7,059 nt of DNA from CAZGCA01 sp964524145 (lineage in GTDB: Bacteria > Hydrogenedentota > CAZGCA01). The notes under the pieces were generated by a model. It saw only the letters and a list, made by a program, of their open reading frames with translations, searched no databases and was not told the DNA's origin. The stretch spans positions 1 to 7,059 of the forward strand of contig CAZGCA010000138.1 of NCBI GenBank assembly GCA_964524145.1, given 5' to 3'. The position numbers and the translations under genes were made by a program. Each line of letters starts with the position of its first letter. Within the stretch, counting starts at the first letter, position 1. Of this stretch, positions 4,501-7,059 are shown one piece after another.

Positions 4501-7059
4501 AGCTCTATATGCCCGAGTTTGAGAGTACGAGAGTCAGCCTCCGTTGCTATCTGGACAAGAGTCCCGACCCAGACAGCGATGTGGAATACGAGGTCCAATG
4601 GGAATATACGCGCAATGATATCACGCTGCCCTGGGACGGCGACGTGTGGACAACGGATCTATTCACCCAGATCGACGCGGCTGATACGGTGGCAGACGAT
4701 ATCTGGAAATGTGAGGTTACTTATCAAGATGACGAGACCATCCCTGTTACGGCAGAGGCTGTATGCCTCATTGTTCCTGGTGGAGTAACAGATAGCAGCA
4801 TTTCGCTCACGTTTGATGGGCCGAACGCAGTGGCCCTCGGCGAATCGATTACGGTCAAAGGACTAATTACCCCGGTGCCGTCGGGAAACCCAAACGCCAC
4901 TTTTGAGAGTACGTCTCCCTCGGGTGTGGTGTCAGACTTGTTCCCTGAAGGAACTGTTGTCTCCGGAGGTGGGTACGTGAAAACCTTTGTGCCGACCGAG
5001 GCATCGGAAAGGCGAGAGCCGTGGAGGTTGACAGCGTCCTGGCCGGGTGACGATACGTATATGCCTGCAACGAGCGACGAAGTTGCGTTTTCGGTGAACA
5101 AGGCACAGCCGACACTGTCGTTGGAGCTGTCGCACTCGTCGGCCACGTTGAACTTCGACCAGTTGACAGCGTGGGCGGAGTTGACGGCGCCGGTACCTGC
5201 GGAGCTGTCGAGCCTGTTGTCCGGCCAGACGGTCAAGCTGTGGATGAAGAAACCTGATGCTACTGCGGCGGGTCCTGTGACGGGCACGACAGACGGCGAC
5301 GGCGTGGCAGAATTTACGGCTGCTGATTTTGCTTCTGCAGGCATCGTGTTCGACATGGCGGGCACATGGCAGTTCCTGGCGGAGTTCGAGGGTGACGACA
5401 ACTTCCTGCAGGCCACCTCGACGGATTACGACGACCCGGAATCGGTACGCCTCACCATCAAGGACCGCGCGGGCTATGCGGTGATCGTGGTGGGCAAGCT
5501 CGACGACGACGGTGAAGGCCATGACTCACACGCAAAGACCGGCGACTACGTCTACCGCGCGTTCAGAGACCGCGGGTTCGCCGAAGAGGACATCTACTAC
5601 CTTTGCGAAGGTCCTGTTCAGCCGGCACCGGACATCTATGTGGATGACACCACACCGACCCAGTCCGACGTGCAATGGACTATCGAATCGTGGGCGCTTG
5701 GGAAGATGAATGCTGCCGCAGCCCCGCTTTACGTGGTGTTTCTCGACCATGGCGGCAGGGACAAGTTCTACGTCTACTCAGGCAGCTACGGGGACACGCG
5801 TGAGATCACGCCGGGTGAGTTGGACGGCTATTTCGACACGCTGCAAGCGAGTCTGGATGCTGAAGCAGAGGACGAGGATATCGTGCTGATCTACGGTGCG
5901 TGCCACTCGGGCAGTTTCATCCAGGCGGTCTCCGGCGATCACCGCGTGATCATCACGAGCACGTCGGCGGGCGAGGTGTCGCATCGTGGCGTTATCGATC
6001 CTGACGACGGTATCCGTGACGGCGAGGTGTTGGTGACAGAGCTGTTCCGGAACGCGAGCACGGGCAAGACGCTCAAGCAGTCGTTCGAGCTCGCCTCGGA
6101 GAAGACAGCCGAGTACACAGCCTCGAAGAGCAACGCGGGCGCATCCGACCAGCCGCAGCACCCGTTAATGGACGACAACGGTGACGGCGCGGGCACGGTC
6201 GGCGAAGCGCTGTCGGTCGAACCCGGAGAGGACGGGAGCCGCGCACACGAGCTGGTGTTGGGATACGGGGTCAACGCGCCAGACTCGGTAGGTTGGATCA
6301 CGGTGACACCGACGGTCACCCTGGGTCCGGCAGACCCGGTGGGCGAGCTGTTCGCTGAACCGACCGAGAACCCGTCGGGCCATGCAGCGTGGCTCGAGGT
6401 GAAAACCCCTGCCTACGCCGGTGCAACAGTAGTAGACCCGACAAACCCCGACTCGCAGGAAGCAGTCGAGATGCCGCGGTTCGACGCGCAGTACATATCC
6501 GGTGGCGCGTTCTGCTGGAACACTTTCGGCACGACGTTCGACGCGCCGGGTACCTACAAGGTGTTCTACTACGTCAAGGATGGGAACCCGGGGAGGACCG
6601 GCGAGGTGAGCACGCACATGATGACTCCGGTATACCGAGAGCTGGACGGCAACCAGCCGCCATCGGCGGTTGAGCTCGTCTGTCCTGAGGATGGTGCGAC
6701 GGTATACACCACGACGTTCTTCGCGTGGTCGGAGAGTGTCGATCCCGAAGGAGACACGGTAACATATCGTCTCGAGTTAGCGGAGGACAGCGGTTTCACC
6801 ACCGGTCTGATAGTGAAAGAAGGTATCCTCGGAACGGTGACGCAGCTGAGCGAGGCTGACGGTATCGTGGACGGTGAGAGCTATTGTTGGCGTGTCATCC
6901 CTGTGGACGAGTACGGTGCATCTCCAGCGAGCAACGAGGTACGCACGTTCAGTGTGTCCAACATCGTCAATCCCAACTGGCCGGGCGTGCTGGTAGGTGT
7001 GATTAGGCATTCAGTCACCGAGGAACCCATTGCCGGTGCGACGGTGACGGTCACGCGGG
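1512..7059 (+). CDS. Giant secreted multidomain protein with beta-helix modules and a C13-like cysteine peptidase domain (3'-truncated by window)
   Basis: The frame is open for 1849 codons to the window edge. The first 20 residues are a Sec signal peptide (MKRY, a hydrophobic core, then AHA before Gln21). By residue the domains are: Ig-like 23-118; parallel beta-helix about 119-465; Ig-like 471-567; beta-helix about 568-893; two PKD/Ig-like domains 895-1093 with YxYxW and WxC cores; two Ig-like repeats 1096-1316; C13-like clan CD peptidase 1320-1586 (DHGG His1413, GACHSGS Cys1464); beta-sandwich about 1590-1712; FN3-like 1714-1817; and from 1824 the start of a carboxypeptidase-regulatory-like domain. 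It is inferred to be exported and probably surface-bound. The Ig and beta-helix parts probably bind polymers or neighbouring cells, and the peptidase may cleave partners or the protein itself. Substrate and anchor are unknown, since the C-terminus is missing. The GGAG at 1500 and the signal peptide support the start. Domain calls come from motif reading; the peptidase and beta-helix calls are the firmest. Confidence 0.93.
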   Translation, partial: MKRYLVPVIVVLTLSTAAHAQRVLTLLEPDAGDAWVSGDQTIQWERTGSGWTGTDTIHIEYSANSGGSWTTIDASADATADQYTWSVDGLTAGVFYRIRITCNEDTSATDESGDFRVGANLNFYVNDDSTVNDVYTTAIGNDANDGLTPGTPKASVREILITYDLEGGDTVWVDTGTYVDTSIGLGTNDDGTNGNPVRIVGSPHPDGTTLDRNDRSCSPLFPGPTHVVSFNGYYHRIERLRITGACYGVEIRWGAGAEVVGCEIFGNRTGIYQTTQGAYVANNLIRDNTGAQIQVWYPSNWIAATYSSNTLIGRTCISIAGNEDFGGNIINNIFWAQDGGICLSMPDSAFLDPFGRSDYNDFYVTDGAIVGRYNDVRWPTLGEWRDATGKDGHSISTDPLFVDPGNGDYHLSSTKGSWHGETWLPDVVTSPCVDGSNPASDFSNEPAPNGSQRNMGAYGNTSEASLTPSERSIMLVDPCDGVSWMSGDHEVSWRRFGTGWTGTETVRIEYSPDAGTSWVTLTPSVQASAETSNMNVNSLTPGPLYQLRITCVEDPSATHTSANFRIGSNLSFYVNDGSTTNDVHTTTVGDDANDGVTPGTPKASLQAILDTYNLEPRDTVYMDTGTYVLTDNILVTSSDGGTSGNPLTILGSSHADGTTVDRNDISSSSGIEITGSYVSIKSVRVTGAQMGIRISGDGVEVNSCELFENAWGLYVPSGSATVVNSLIRENSEYGMYTSSGSSVAAVVNNTIVDNGLYEAYFRNTFSSTAVFKNNVVCADGAGKYCVYFYGSYYIDSGADWDFNDLYATGGAAVGYYGDATQLTLGDWQGVTGKDENSLSVDPLFLDAGNDDYHLQIDSPCLDAGANSGAPLEDIDGDRRPYNVLTDMGADEGGTPSVPVVEVTPVSPYSNDPLVCTVTVPTILLPGFTPHYEYTWSNADLVVVYGPTTDETHTLSSVFTEKHETWTCAVRGHDGIDTYSDPAEDSTTVINTEPSELKLYMPEFESTRVSLRCYLDKSPDPDSDVEYEVQWEYTRNDITLPWDGDVWTTDLFTQIDAADTVADDIWKCEVTYQDDETIPVTAEAVCLIVPGGVTDSSISLTFDGPNAVALGESITVKGLITPVPSGNPNATFESTSPSGVVSDLFPEGTVVSGGGYVKTFVPTEASERREPWRLTASWPGDDTYMPATSDEVAFSVNKAQPTLSLELSHSSATLNFDQLTAWAELTAPVPAELSSLLSGQTVKLWMKKPDATAAGPVTGTTDGDGVAEFTAADFASAGIVFDMAGTWQFLAEFEGDDNFLQATSTDYDDPESVRLTIKDRAGYAVIVVGKLDDDGEGHDSHAKTGDYVYRAFRDRGFAEEDIYYLCEGPVQPAPDIYVDDTTPTQSDVQWTIESWALGKMNAAAAPLYVVFLDHGGRDKFYVYSGSYGDTREITPGELDGYFDTLQASLDAEAEDEDIVLIYGACHSGSFIQAVSGDHRVIITSTSAGEVSHRGVIDPDDGIRDGEVLVTELFRNASTGKTLKQSFELASEKTAEYTASKSNAGASDQPQHPLMDDNGDGAGTVGEALSVEPGEDGSRAHELVLGYGVNAPDSVGWITVTPTVTLGPADPVGELFAEPTENPSGHAAWLEVKTPAYAGATVVDPTNPDSQEAVEMPRFDAQYISGGAFCWNTFGTTFDAPGTYKVFYYVKDGNPGRTGEVSTHMMTPVYRELDGNQPPSAVELVCPEDGATVYTTTFFAWSESVDPEGDTVTYRLELAEDSGFTTGLIVKEGILGTVTQLSEADGIVDGESYCWRVIPVDEYGASPASNEVRTFSVSNIVNPNWPGVLVGVIRHSVTEEPIAGATVTVTR
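1578..2921 (+). repeat. Intragenic module 1: Ig-like domain plus parallel beta-helix
   Basis: This covers residues 23-470. The Ig-like part has Trp44, GWTGTDT at 50-56, EYS at 60-62, Trp69 and RITC at 99-102. The beta-helix begins with FYVND (123-127) and NDANDGLTPGTPKAS (141-155), a signature that opens many bacterial DUF1565-type beta-helices. It then runs through short repeats such as GCEIFGNRTGIY and closes with DPLFVD (398-403) and NMGAYGN (454-460). It is paralogous to module 2. Confidence 0.8.
2925..4190 (+). repeat. Intragenic module 2: Ig-like domain plus parallel beta-helix
   Basis: This covers residues 472-893. Its Ig-like landmarks fall exactly 449 residues after those of module 1: Trp493, GWTGTET (499-505), EYS (509-511), Trp518 and RITC (548-551). 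The beta-helix opens with DDANDGVTPGTPKAS (590-604) and closes with DPLFLD (841-846), SPCLDAGAN (858-866), DIDGDRRP (873-880) and DMGADE (886-891), a common end motif of bacterial beta-helix domains. The helix part is about 17 residues shorter than in module 1. Confidence 0.8.
5469..6269 (+). other. C13-like (clan CD) cysteine peptidase domain within the giant protein
   Basis: Residues 1320-1586 start with the strand YAVIVVGK. They carry the two signatures of clan CD peptidases: a hydrophobic strand ending in His-Gly (YVVFLDHGG, His1413) and one ending in Ala-Cys (IVLIYGACHSGSF, Cys1464). Spacing between the dyad residues is 51, against about 41 in legumain. Family C13 includes legumain and the GPI transamidase subunit GPI8. 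The acidic DHGG/ACHSGS variant is the one I associate with large bacterial exoproteins. Near the end lies an EF-hand-like loop (Asp1554, Asn1556, Asp1558, Gly1559, Glu1565). Both catalytic residues are present, so the domain is predicted active. Substrate preference is not predictable. Confidence 0.82.

Noticed and set aside
1389..7010. Many minus-strand and shifted frames inside the giant gene, up to 230 codons (for example 4724-5416)
   Set aside because: The plus frame from 1512 is continuous with coherent domains and motifs; the others are shadows of its third-position GC bias.

Overview
The window has two parts. Positions 1-1401 hold a RAYT/REP locus: two tandem REP-associated tyrosine transposases, the first cut by the window edge, with five palindromic REP-pair elements. 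Positions 1512-7059 are one uninterrupted plus-strand reading frame that starts inside the window and runs off its right end. It encodes at least 1849 residues of a secreted, multidomain surface-type protein. No tRNA, rRNA, CRISPR array or complete insertion sequence was recognised.

Organism: probably a Gram-negative environmental bacterium of moderate to high GC. The RAYT subtype (HYH motif, YVHANPVKH, ending in DDF) and the large beta-helix/Ig/C13-peptidase protein recall Verrucomicrobia, Kiritimatiellota, Lentisphaerae or other PVC-type genomes. This is remembered family resemblance, not a search result, and other phyla remain possible.

RAYT/REP locus: each transposase gene ends 9 nt before a REP-pair element, and element A lies directly before the ribosome binding site of the second gene. 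After the second gene come elements B, C, D and E, all in one orientation. Each full element is two REPs facing each other, with four short hairpins that share the apex AGC-TT-GCT when read from the GGAG end. The transposases presumably act on these elements, as RAYTs do on their cognate REPs. B and E are internal deletion forms, and a 131-bp direct repeat (period 147 bp) links B/C to C/D.

Giant gene: a Sec signal peptide is followed by two copies of an Ig-like plus parallel beta-helix module (spacing 449 residues), two PKD/Ig-like domains, two Ig-like repeats, a clan CD cysteine peptidase domain resembling family C13 (His1413, Cys1464), an EF-hand-like loop, a beta-sandwich, an FN3-like domain and the start of a carboxypeptidase-regulatory-like domain. 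It is probably exported and may be an adhesin or polymer-binding protein with an embedded protease. The anchor or secretion signal at the C-terminus lies outside the window. No functional link between the two parts is evident.
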